Shown: piece after piece, positions 1 to 5,038 of the stretch | Numbering within the stretch: the stretch's first letter is position 1 | Layout of the letters: each line of letters begins with the position of its first letter | NCBI GenBank assembly: GCA_021774955.1 | Contig: JAJFIN010000458.1 | Span: 1 to 5,038, forward strand | Source of the DNA: Alphaproteobacteria bacterium | GTDB lineage: Bacteria; Pseudomonadota; Alphaproteobacteria; M2410 | DNA length: 5,038 nucleotides | Direction: 5' to 3' | The notes under the pieces: model-generated | The model's database searches: none | Told to the model about the DNA's origin: nothing | The model's input: only the letters and a program-made list of their open reading frames with translations | Program-made: the position numbers and the translations under genes

Positions 1-653
1 GCTTTACCACGCGTGCCTGGAAGGGGGGTCAAGCGCGTGAAAAATGGCTCGCCGAAGGAAAAAGCTCCGGACCCGGACGGCTGAATGATTAACGGCACAT
101 AGTTTACAAAAGCGCCGATGCCCCTTGGCGTCGCGCCCGACGTAATCTTGGCCTCATGATGCGTGAAGGCCTGCTCAAAGAAAACATTGATGGCGAAGCC
201 CTGCAATGGGCCCATGACCGATTGATGGGACGTCCCGAGCAACGGCGTATTCTGATGGTCATTTCCGACGGTGCGCCGGTCGACGATTCAACGCTATCGG
301 TCAATGCCGGCAATTATCTCGAGCGGCACCTGCGCGAGACCATCAAATATATTGAAACGCAATCCCCGGTCGAGCTGATCGCCATTGGCATCGGTCATGA
401 TGTGACCCGTTATTATAAACGCGCGGTTACCATCGTCGATGCCGAGCAATTAGGGGGTGCCATGACCGACCAATTGGCCTCCCTGTTTGATGACGACCCG
501 AAAGCTAGTTTCGGCCAGCCAGTCCCAGAGGAATCAAAAGCAGCACCGCGCCCACGCCGCGCGCCGCTTCTAGATAGCCTCAGTCACACAAGCTTGCAAA
601 AAGTTGCTGGTTCTTCCTCTGAGAAATCTGGACGACCGGTCAGCGGAACTTAG
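1..653 (+). pseudogene. cobT: Cobaltochelatase subunit CobT, 3' part, interrupted by an in-frame TAA
   Basis: CobT is the VWA-domain subunit of the aerobic CobN-CobS-CobT chelatase, which inserts cobalt into hydrogenobyrinate a,c-diamide in the cytoplasm. The frame is open from base 3 (FTTRAWKGGQ..) and reads GRLND, then TAA at 90-92, then RHIVYKSADAPWRRARRNLGL, then MMREGLLKENIDGEALQWAH. The frame is the same on both sides, so this is a substitution and not a frameshift; from memory the family has Leu here, and TTA to TAA would be one change. Downstream come the VWA segment SDGAPVDDST and the conserved block ELIAIGIGHDVTRYY. A tail of about 50 residues after QLASLF is rich in Pro, Ser, Arg and Lys and looks non-conserved; the TAG stop is at 651-653. 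The ATG at 156 lies inside the conserved domain and has no Shine-Dalgarno sequence, so I do not take it as a start. The gene is a pseudogene, a read-through case or a sequence error. The family call is certain; the status is not. Confidence 0.85.
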
Positions 654-745
654 ATAATTAAAGGGACAGTTTACTTAATTCAATTTGCAGTCGCCAATTC
701 CCAGTTTTCTGCGGGTGAATTAAGTAAACTGTCCCTTTAATTATC
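653..745. repeat. Perfect 30-bp inverted repeat with 33-nt loop, MITE/REP-like
   Basis: Bases 653-682 are the exact reverse complement of 716-745, and the loop is 683-715. Each arm carries the core GGGACAGTTTACTTAATTC. A further 4-bp pairing (GCAG 687-690 with CTGC 709-712) sits inside the loop. The element fills the gap between the convergent cobT and dienelactone hydrolase genes. Its first base is the last base of the cobT TAG, and it encodes the last two residues and the stop of the hydrolase gene. The core resembles, from memory, GGGACAG-type palindromes associated with REP-associated tyrosine (Y1) transposases; that link is inference. A transcript from either side would fold into a very stable hairpin, so it could also end or protect both mRNAs, though no T-run follows. 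Confidence 0.85.
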
Positions 746-1519
746 AGCCCCCCAGTTCAAATGCGTTTTCAGAAAATCCAATGTCCGCTGCCAGGCGAGC
801 GCTGCGTCTTCGCTGTCGTAACGCGCCGAGGTTGGATTGGCAAAAGCGTGATCGGCTTTATACCAAAACACGCTCGCTTCTTTCTCTGCCGCCGCCATTT
901 CAGACTGAAATCCCTGCACCATATCTTCATTGATATAGGTGTCGCGCAAACCGAAATGACCAAGCACCGGCCCGCGCAATTCCGCAAGTTGCTCAGAAGA
1001 TCTTGAAACATTGCCGTAATAGACGACACACGCATCAACCGGCCGCGCCATGGCGATATTAAGCGACCATCCGCCGCCAAAACACCAACCGATCGACCCC
1101 ATCTTCCCTGAGCACCTTTCATCCTCCTTAAGCCAATCATAATGCGAGACAAGCGTATCGAGGGCGTGATCGTTATTAACATTGCGCATGGTAAAACCGG
1201 CATTAGCCGCGTCGGTCGCGACAACGCCGTCGTAAAGGTCAACCGCGAGCGCCAAATAACCCGCTTCGGCCAAAGCCGCGGCCATGGTTTTTATCTGGTC
1301 ATTGAGCCCCCACCATTCATGCACAACCACAATGGCTGGTGCGGGAAGTGTCAGCGGCACCGCCAATGCCGCAGAAACAGTCTGCCCGCCTTGTGTTTCG
1401 ATCGTGATTTCCTCAAGCGTTGCCGCTGCTTCTTGCGCCAGTGCTGGGCTGCCTAAGATGGGCGCCAATGATACCGCACTTGCCCCTTTTAGAATGGTTC
1501 GGCGATCAAAATCCGTCAT
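737..1519 (-). CDS. Tat-exported dienelactone hydrolase family protein
   Basis: This 260-residue alpha/beta hydrolase is of the dienelactone hydrolase type (carboxymethylenebutenolidase-like). The Tat signal is DRRTILK at residues 5-11, then a hydrophobic stretch and a likely cleavage after ALA (residue 28), which predicts a periplasmic enzyme. The catalytic triad is visible: Cys146 in GWCFGG, Asp193 in LRDTYIN and His224 in DHAFAN. HEWWG (67-71) carries the Glu that classic enzymes use to control the nucleophilic Cys. I chose ATG 1519 because GAGGGG lies just upstream; a TTG four codons earlier has no ribosome binding site. The last codons and stop are inside the 653-745 inverted repeat. The gene diverges from the lipoprotein gene at 1616. 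The substrate cannot be told: many exported family members do not act on chloroaromatic dienelactones. The family is certain, the specific reaction is not. Confidence 0.92.
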   Translation of the reverse strand: MTDFDRRTILKGASAVSLAPILGSPALAQEAAATLEEITIETQGGQTVSAALAVPLTLPAPAIVVVHEWWGLNDQIKTMAAALAEAGYLALAVDLYDGVVATDAANAGFTMRNVNNDHALDTLVSHYDWLKEDERCSGKMGSIGWCFGGGWSLNIAMARPVDACVVYYGNVSRSSEQLAELRGPVLGHFGLRDTYINEDMVQGFQSEMAAAEKEASVFWYKADHAFANPTSARYDSEDAALAWQRTLDFLKTHLNWGADN

Positions 1520-1542
1520 AGCCCCTCGCAAAAAAGAATCAA

Positions 1543-1570
1543 TCTATACCCGATCTGATTTCGAGGTTAA
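1543..1570 (-). promoter_or_regulatory. Candidate sigma-70 promoter of the dienelactone hydrolase gene
   Basis: On the minus strand TTAACC (1565-1570, 4/6 to the -35 consensus) is separated by 16 nt from TATAGA (1543-1548, 4/6 to the -10 consensus). It ends 24 bp upstream of the ATG at 1519. It overlaps an operator-like inverted repeat, CTGATT (1555-1560) with AATCAG (1576-1581), placed around the palindrome GTTAAC (1566-1571). The match is weak. I see no clear plus-strand promoter for the divergent gene at 1616. Confidence 0.3.
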
Positions 1571-1615
1571 CACAGAATCAGCGCTGCGTTAGGGTACCAA
1601 TCAAAGGAGTATCGC

Positions 1616-2650
1616 ATGGAACCGAGATGCCGAACCGTATTGTGGTTGAGTTTGCTGGTAAGTTTGGGCGCGTGCGCATTGATGCCATCAGGTGGCGCGC
1701 AGGACCTCTCCGGCAGCCCGCACGCCATTTCATTATTCAGCACAATAATCCCGCTTAATCCTGAGGCGGACGATGTTGATCGCGTTAGCAAACTTGTCTA
1801 TCGCGGCGGTTTGAAACTCACCTCTGCCGATGATCGTTTTGGTGGGCTTTCAGGTTTGATCGTCAGCGACGATGGCGAGACCCTGATGGCCGTCACCGAT
1901 ACCGGCTATTGGTTTCGCGCAAAGCTACGCTATAAAAAAGGCGACCTCTCGGGTGCTTACGGAGCCGAACTCGCACCTTTATTAAACCAAGACGGTGTGC
2001 CCCTGATTGGTAAAACTTTTGGCGATTCGGAAGGTTTGATCGGGACGCCCTCTGCAGCGGGGCAAAACAAAGGACCATTGCTGGTCTCGTTTGAACGCAC
2101 CCACCGAGTTCTCTCCTTCGATTTCGGCGCCGGTGGCTTTGACGCGCGCGGCGTGGCGCAACCGATCAATAGTGCCTTAACCGGCCTCAAACCCAACAAG
2201 GGTTTGGAAGCCATTGCTCTGCTTCAAGACCGCGCCAATTCCTTGATCGCCGTCAGCGAAAACACGCTTGATAAAGATGGGAATTTTATTGGCTGGTTGG
2301 CCCGCGGCCAGACCATCCACGATATCACGGTCAAAAAACAAGAGCCTTATCAATTGACCGACTTTGCCGTTCTACCAGGTGGTGATCTGCTCACGCTTGA
2401 GCGCCGCTTTAATCGTGTCGGCGGCGTCGGTATGCGTATGCGTCGCATCAATGGTGCTGACATTCAACCCCGCGCACTCTTGGACGGCGCGGAGATCATC
2501 GATCTCGCCCTGCCCTTCACCATCGATAACATGGAAGGTCTAGCTATTCGTCGTGATACTAACGGACGTACACTGATCTATGTTGTCTCTGATAATAATT
2601 TCAGCCCGCTGCAGAGGACGCTGTTGCTGATGTTTGAGCTAGTAGAATAG
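1616..2650 (+). CDS. Lipoprotein of the esterase-like phytase family
   Basis: This 344-residue protein belongs to the 'esterase-like activity of phytase' family (PF13449 type), which probably folds as a beta-propeller. The N-terminus is a lipoprotein signal: a hydrophobic stretch at 8-19 and lipobox LGAC with Cys20. Residue +2 is Ala, so outer-membrane anchoring is likely. Repeated family motifs are FGGLSGL (75-81), DSEGL (137-141), NKGLEAI (194-200), TDFAVLPGGDLLTLERRF (248-265), DNMEGLAI (304-311) and SDNNFSPLQRTLLLMF (325-340). The Glu-Gly-Leu and Asp motifs recur, as expected for propeller blades. AAAGGAG (1603-1609), 6 nt before the ATG, fixes the start. True phytase activity is not shown for most members, so the substrate remains unknown. 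Related genes sit near cobT and rpmB in other alphaproteobacteria (from memory). Confidence 0.88.
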   Translation: MEPRCRTVLWLSLLVSLGACALMPSGGAQDLSGSPHAISLFSTIIPLNPEADDVDRVSKLVYRGGLKLTSADDRFGGLSGLIVSDDGETLMAVTDTGYWFRAKLRYKKGDLSGAYGAELAPLLNQDGVPLIGKTFGDSEGLIGTPSAAGQNKGPLLVSFERTHRVLSFDFGAGGFDARGVAQPINSALTGLKPNKGLEAIALLQDRANSLIAVSENTLDKDGNFIGWLARGQTIHDITVKKQEPYQLTDFAVLPGGDLLTLERRFNRVGGVGMRMRRINGADIQPRALLDGAEIIDLALPFTIDNMEGLAIRRDTNGRTLIYVVSDNNFSPLQRTLLLMFELVE

Positions 2651-2666
2651 TGTTTGACTATCCTGG

Positions 2667-2750
2667 TTCGAGACGGCGCTGTTGCGCCTCCTCACCATGA
2701 CGTCCGTACTTTATCGTCACCCTGAGGAAGGCCGCCAGGCCTGTCTCGAA
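2667..2750. repeat. Pair of inverted 36-nt REP-like units
   Basis: Unit A is 2667-2702 (+) and unit B is 2715-2750 read on the minus strand, with 12 nt between them. Both start TTCGAGAC, have TCCTCA in the middle and end TGACG. Each contains its own small hairpin: GGCGC-TGTT-GCGCC in A and AGGCC-TGGC-GGCCT in B. The stem sequences differ but pairing is kept. I recognise the TTCGAGAC...CCTCA...TGACG pattern as a palindromic intergenic repeat common in alphaproteobacteria. It lies between the stops of two convergent genes and may act as a two-way transcript end. Confidence 0.8.
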
Positions 2751-2762
2751 GGGTGTGGCCTC

Positions 2763-3461
2763 TCAAGCCCCACCGTAACCCGGCAGGGACTTGATCCTCC
2801 GGCGCAACAAGAAATAGGGCAGCAAGAGCGCGACCGCTAAAACCGCCTTGATGACAAAATCAACCATCATCGTGTCCATCCACGGCTGGCCATTGCCCCA
2901 CGCTGCCATGGTGTGAAAGATCACCACATAAACGAGGCTCGCCCACAGGGTTGAGAATAAAGGAGCCCCCCACCAGGTGCGTCCCCGGGTTTTATCAAAG
3001 ATCGCAACTTGCGCCAATTGAGCGGTGACAAAGGCCACCATAAAGGCGACAGAAATCTGCATCGGCGGAAACGGACTTTCGACATAAAGCACGTCCCAAC
3101 GATCATAAGCCGCAGCGGTGATCAATCCAACGCCGACCCAGGCCATCAAAACTTGAGCGAAGGCATAACTCTGCCCGAACCGTCGATTGGTCAGGCTCGC
3201 CATCAGAAACGCCAGCGGCAAAACAAGATGTCCCCAGGTCAGCCAATAACCTGGATTAAGGCTCCATTGTTCGGCCGAAAAGAAATCAAGGCCGGTTACA
3301 AAACGGTCCATATTGAAATAGGACACCACCAAAACCAAAAGCAGCGACACAACCGGCAATATCAAGCGCAGCACAGACCGCAGCGCGATTTTTGCCCGTT
3401 CTCCCGGAGCAACCTTGGGCGCCCGGAACTCCATCTCGGATGTCATACTCGTAATACTCAT
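2763..3461 (-). CDS. VUT family membrane protein, likely queuosine-precursor transporter (YhhQ-like)
   Basis: From the ATG at 3461 the protein has 232 residues, close to the usual family length (E. coli YhhQ is about 220). About six membrane segments are seen, near 28-49, 73-92, 99-118, 134-155, 165-187 and 198-218, followed by the basic end LLRRRIK. Family landmarks are SLTNRRFG (89-96), AFMVAFVTAQLAQVAIFDK (139-157), WWGAPLFSTL (163-172) and the helix before the C-terminus. Members import preQ0/preQ1-type precursors for tRNA queuosine. Here the acidic residues usual in the TDL, QLLDV and LDT motifs (from memory) read ASL, QLAQV and VYV, so transport of the same substrate is unsure. The start is uncertain: ATG 3461 has AGGA only 2 nt upstream; ATG 3446, ATG 3434 and a TTG at 3539 are alternatives. 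The N-terminal 26 residues of the TTG version look like untranslated leader. Confidence 0.8.
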   Translation of the reverse strand: MSITSMTSEMEFRAPKVAPGERAKIALRSVLRLILPVVSLLLVLVVSYFNMDRFVTGLDFFSAEQWSLNPGYWLTWGHLVLPLAFLMASLTNRRFGQSYAFAQVLMAWVGVGLITAAAYDRWDVLYVESPFPPMQISVAFMVAFVTAQLAQVAIFDKTRGRTWWGAPLFSTLWASLVYVVIFHTMAAWGNGQPWMDTMMVDFVIKAVLAVALLLPYFLLRRRIKSLPGYGGA

Positions 3462-3469
3462 AATCCTAT

Positions 3470-3540
3470 TGGGCCAACAGCCCACCCCGTTTTGGTTGGA
3501 TCGGGACACTTTTTTTTGGTTAATGCCAAACAAATCCAAC
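3470..3540 (-). promoter_or_regulatory. Possible structured leader of the VUT gene
   Basis: Read on the minus strand, this leader can form an outer 7-bp stem (3534-3540 with 3495-3501). Inside it is a hairpin of 5 bp (3526-3530 with 3515-3519), extendable by three A-T pairs after one mismatch. Close to the ATG is a second hairpin, TGGGC-loop-GCCCA (3480-3484 with 3470-3474). That hairpin ends 8 nt before the ATG, next to AGGA, so it could mask the ribosome binding site. Members of this transporter family are known preQ1-riboswitch targets in other bacteria, but I see no match to the preQ1-I consensus. The structure could be chance, or coding if the TTG at 3539 is used. Confidence 0.3.
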
Positions 3541-3659
3541 GATCAACATACTGAGTGTTAAACGAGGCTGCACACCATATGCCAGGCGCTCTGTTTCATT
3601 TCAGAACAGATCTTGGCGGGAGAAGTTAATGTTGTTGTTGGGATTGCTGGGTCAAATTG

Positions 3660-3686
3660 AAAAATCCGCGCGATCCAGGACGCGCG
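3660..3686 (-). terminator. Candidate intrinsic terminator downstream of rpmB
   Basis: On the minus strand CGCGCG (3681-3686) pairs with CGCGCG (3667-3672) across an 8-nt loop. After two bases (GA) a run of five T follows (3664-3660). It lies about 150 nt after the rpmB stop and before the VUT gene on the same strand, so it would separate the two transcripts. The stem is short and the T-run is modest. Confidence 0.45.
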
Positions 3687-3698
3687 AAATTTCTCCAC

Positions 3699-3811
3699 CT
3701 TGTCACCCCGGCCAAACGAAGTGCGAGCCGGGGTCCAGTAAAAACAAAGTCGGCAATTCTGGCGGTGAGCTCAACGTTTACTAGATTCCCGCTTCCGCGG
3801 GAATAGACAAG
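3699..3811. repeat. Composite palindromic repeat bounded by CTTGTC / GACAAG
   Basis: The ends CTTGTC (3699-3704) and GACAAG (3806-3811) are inverted. Inside are two hairpins: ACCCCGGC (3705-3712) with GCCGGGGT (3727-3734), and ATTCCCGC (3785-3792) with GCGGGAAT (3797-3804, loop TTCC). The pattern resembles the widespread proteobacterial repeats of the forms GTCATCCCGG..CCGGG and ATTCCCGC..GCGGGAATGAC (from memory). It starts 22 bp downstream of the rpmB stop and may form the 3' end of its mRNA. Confidence 0.65.
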
Positions 3812-3833
3812 CAAGGGAGGGGATTGAGAAGTT

Positions 3834-4124
3834 TTAAGCTGTCGCAGCTTTCGCTTTGGTAATGTCGCGCTTGGCCCGGCGGGCAGCGAGCGAAAGAGTA
3901 TCGTCTTTGGCTTTGAGCAGAAACGCATCGAGCCCACCGGTATGATCGACGGTGCGCAGGGCACCTGCGCTCACCCGAAACTTGAAAGAACGGCGCAAAA
4001 TGTCGCTTTGCAAGGTGACTTTGCACAAATTAGGACGAAAAGTACGACGAGTTCTATTTTTGGCGTGGCTGACATTGTTGCCTGTCATTACGCCTTTTCC
4101 GGTTAATTCGCATCGCCGTGACAT
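3834..4124 (-). CDS. rpmB: 50S ribosomal protein L28
   Basis: This 96-residue protein is L28 of the large ribosomal subunit. Diagnostic segments are the N-terminus MSRRCELTGKG, the block GNNVSHAKNRTRRTFRPNL (15-33) and RVSAGALRTVDHTGGLDAFL, followed by a Lys/Arg/Ala-rich C-terminus. Length and sequence fit the alphaproteobacterial type. AAGAGG (plus coordinates 4131-4136), 6 nt before the ATG, supports the start. The gene stands alone: rpmG is not adjacent, as it is in many other bacteria, and the neighbour across the divergent gap encodes a DUF3108 protein. A strong promoter lies at 4190-4218, and a palindromic repeat and hairpin follow the gene. The gene appears intact. Confidence 0.98.
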   Translation of the reverse strand: MSRRCELTGKGVMTGNNVSHAKNRTRRTFRPNLCKVTLQSDILRRSFKFRVSAGALRTVDHTGGLDAFLLKAKDDTLSLAARRAKRDITKAKAATA

Positions 4125-4189
4125 GTCGTGCCTCTTAAAGTCCTAGGATTTCTGCCATTGTGATCCCTTGGAGCACGCCGGAGCGCGCA

Positions 4190-4218
4190 CGTATAAGGGC
4201 TTGTCGCGCAAGCGTCAA
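4190..4218 (-). promoter_or_regulatory. Sigma-70 promoter of rpmB
   Basis: On the minus strand TTGACG (4213-4218, 5/6 to the -35 consensus) is separated by exactly 17 nt from TATACG (4190-4195, 4/6 to the -10 consensus). Transcription would start near 4183 and give a leader of about 60 nt. This is the best promoter match in the window and fits a highly expressed ribosomal protein gene. Confidence 0.6.
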
Positions 4219-4390
4219 GTCAAAGCAACCAGCCAGATTTGAACATATTCCCCTGCTTAAAGCGCGGTGATAGAGTGCCTCGCCGTGGAACCGCCATAGT
4301 TTGATCATACTGGATACAAAATCCCGAGATGAAATGGCAGACTGGCTGGACTGAGAGCCTAAGAGTATCCGTGTAAAAGGAAATGTGTGG

Positions 4391-5038
4391 ATGACAAATA
4401 TTGCCAAAATAGTGTCTTGCGCCGCGCAAGCCCTGGTCTTGGGCGCTGTCAGCTTGACCATGGCGGCAACAGCTATTGCAGCACCACAACCTGAAAACAC
4501 TGACCAGGTTCCTCAATTATCAAATGCCGAAGAGACCTCGCTTCTGGCCCCGGAAATAACAACCCTTCTGGTCGATGAAAGTTTTCCACCTCTGGAGAAT
4601 GCCGACCAAACTTTGAACCTAGGTATCGACGTTTATATGGGTGGGTTTTATCTCGCCAAACTTTCCTTCACCACCACCTTCCGCGACAACACCTATCAAT
4701 CAGTGGCTCACATCGTAACCGAAGGGGTCGCCGATGCACTGGTAAAAACCGATGCCCGGGTTGGTGTTCACGGCGAGGTTCAAAATGGCAAGGTAATGAC
4801 CATCCTCTACAATTCAGATGTCACCGACAAAAAGCGGCGTCAATTGGTAGCCCTGCCCTTCACCACGGAGGGGCCGGAAAATGTCCGCGCTTTTCCCGGT
4901 TACAATACAACGAAATATCCGGTGAGCGATTTACAAAAAGGCGGCACGATAGACCCCTTGAGCACTATTGCCTTCATCGCTCTGGGGTCAAGCGCCGACG
5001 CAGATAATCCGTGCGGTAGAAAGGTGCCGGTTTTCGAT
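4391..5038 (+). CDS. DUF3108 domain protein, exported, 3' end beyond window
   Basis: The frame is open from the ATG at 4391 to the window edge (216 codons) without a stop. Residues 1-31 form a signal peptide with a hydrophobic core and likely cleavage after AIAA, so the protein is periplasmic or outer-membrane facing. A low-complexity linker (32-72) follows. The DUF3108 domain begins at LNLGIDVYMGGFYLAKLSF (75-93) and reaches the family signature DPLSTIAFIAL (188-198) and NPCGRKVPVFD (206-216), after which the sequence ends. AAAGGA (4376-4381) lies 9 nt before the ATG; an in-frame GTG at 4385 is a less likely start. The function of DUF3108 proteins is not established. The gene diverges from rpmB, a pairing I recall from other alphaproteobacteria. 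I see no clear promoter for it in 4220-4375. Confidence 0.82.
   Translation, partial: MTNIAKIVSCAAQALVLGAVSLTMAATAIAAPQPENTDQVPQLSNAEETSLLAPEITTLLVDESFPPLENADQTLNLGIDVYMGGFYLAKLSFTTTFRDNTYQSVAHIVTEGVADALVKTDARVGVHGEVQNGKVMTILYNSDVTDKKRRQLVALPFTTEGPENVRAFPGYNTTKYPVSDLQKGGTIDPLSTIAFIALGSSADADNPCGRKVPVFD

Larger units (their letters stand above)
3462..3833. other. 372-base intergenic region without a convincing gene
   Basis: The region lies between the start of the VUT gene and the stop of rpmB, both on the minus strand. From right to left it holds a composite palindromic repeat (3699-3811), a terminator-like hairpin (3660-3686), a short inverted repeat TCTGTT (3590-3595) / AACAGA (3605-3610), and a leader with nested hairpins (3470-3540). 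A very weak minus-strand promoter can be drawn at TGCCAG 3580-3585 (-35) and GTTAAA 3557-3562 (-10, both written on the plus strand), 17 nt apart. It would start transcription just before the leader stems. Confidence 0.5.

Noticed and set aside
87..95. Programmed recoding or stop reassignment at TAA 90-92
   Set aside because: TAA ends other genes in the window normally, the following context is not a known read-through signal, and I see no stimulatory structure; a mutation or a sequence error is simpler.
156..653. Separate short CDS starting at ATG 156
   Set aside because: Conserved CobT sequence continues upstream of this ATG in the same frame, and no Shine-Dalgarno sequence precedes it, so it is an internal Met of cobT.
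653..745. CRISPR repeat or array
   Set aside because: There is a single inverted pair and no direct repeats with regular spacers.
3009..3554. 181-codon plus-strand open frame
   Set aside because: It lies antisense to the VUT gene; the peptide is rich in His, Gln and Arg with no domain, while the minus strand encodes a clear membrane protein.
3629..3784. 51-codon plus-strand frame starting ATG-TTG-TTG-TTG with GGGAG upstream
   Set aside because: The ribosome binding site looks good, but the frame runs through a terminator-like hairpin and half of a palindromic repeat, and the peptide has no recognisable family.
4135..4500. 121-codon minus-strand frame in the gap upstream of rpmB
   Set aside because: It overlaps the DUF3108 start and the rpmB promoter, has no ribosome binding site that I can see and no recognisable similarity.

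Overview
The window looks like chromosomal DNA of an alphaproteobacterium of moderate G+C content. The evidence is an aerobic cobaltochelatase subunit (CobT), an alphaproteobacterial-type ribosomal protein L28, a DUF3108 protein, and several classes of short intergenic palindromes that I associate with alphaproteobacterial genomes. The order cobT / esterase-like phytase lipoprotein / rpmB / DUF3108 matches, from memory, a neighbourhood seen in Rhizobiales and relatives. Here a dienelactone hydrolase-like gene and a VUT-family transporter gene lie among them.

Layout. Positions 1-653 (+) hold the 3' end of cobT, interrupted by an in-frame TAA at 90-92 although protein similarity continues on both sides. 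Positions 653-745 are a perfect 30-bp inverted repeat with a 33-nt loop, lying exactly between two convergent genes. Positions 737-1519 (-) encode a Tat-exported dienelactone hydrolase-family protein whose stop codon lies inside that repeat. Divergent from it, 1616-2650 (+) encodes a lipoprotein of the esterase-like phytase family. Positions 2667-2750 hold two inverted 36-nt REP-like units between the next convergent pair. Positions 2763-3461 (-) encode a six-helix VUT/YhhQ-like membrane protein (queuosine-precursor transporter family). The 372 bases at 3462-3833 have no convincing gene; they carry a possible structured leader for the VUT gene, a terminator-like hairpin and a composite palindromic repeat. 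Positions 3834-4124 (-) are rpmB (L28) with a good promoter at 4190-4218. Divergent from rpmB, 4391-5038 (+) is the beginning of an exported DUF3108 protein that runs off the window. In the 266-base gap 4125-4390 I see only the rpmB promoter and the two ribosome binding sites.

The genes do not form one pathway. CobT belongs to cobalamin biosynthesis, L28 to the ribosome, and the VUT protein probably to import of queuosine precursors. The two hydrolase-like proteins and the DUF3108 protein are envelope or periplasmic proteins of unknown substrate. I found no clear new multi-gene system. The most unusual points are the nonsense codon in cobT, the perfect palindrome that reaches the stop codons of both genes beside it, the REP-like pair with compensatory stem changes, and the VUT protein that lacks the usual acidic motif residues and may have a folded leader.
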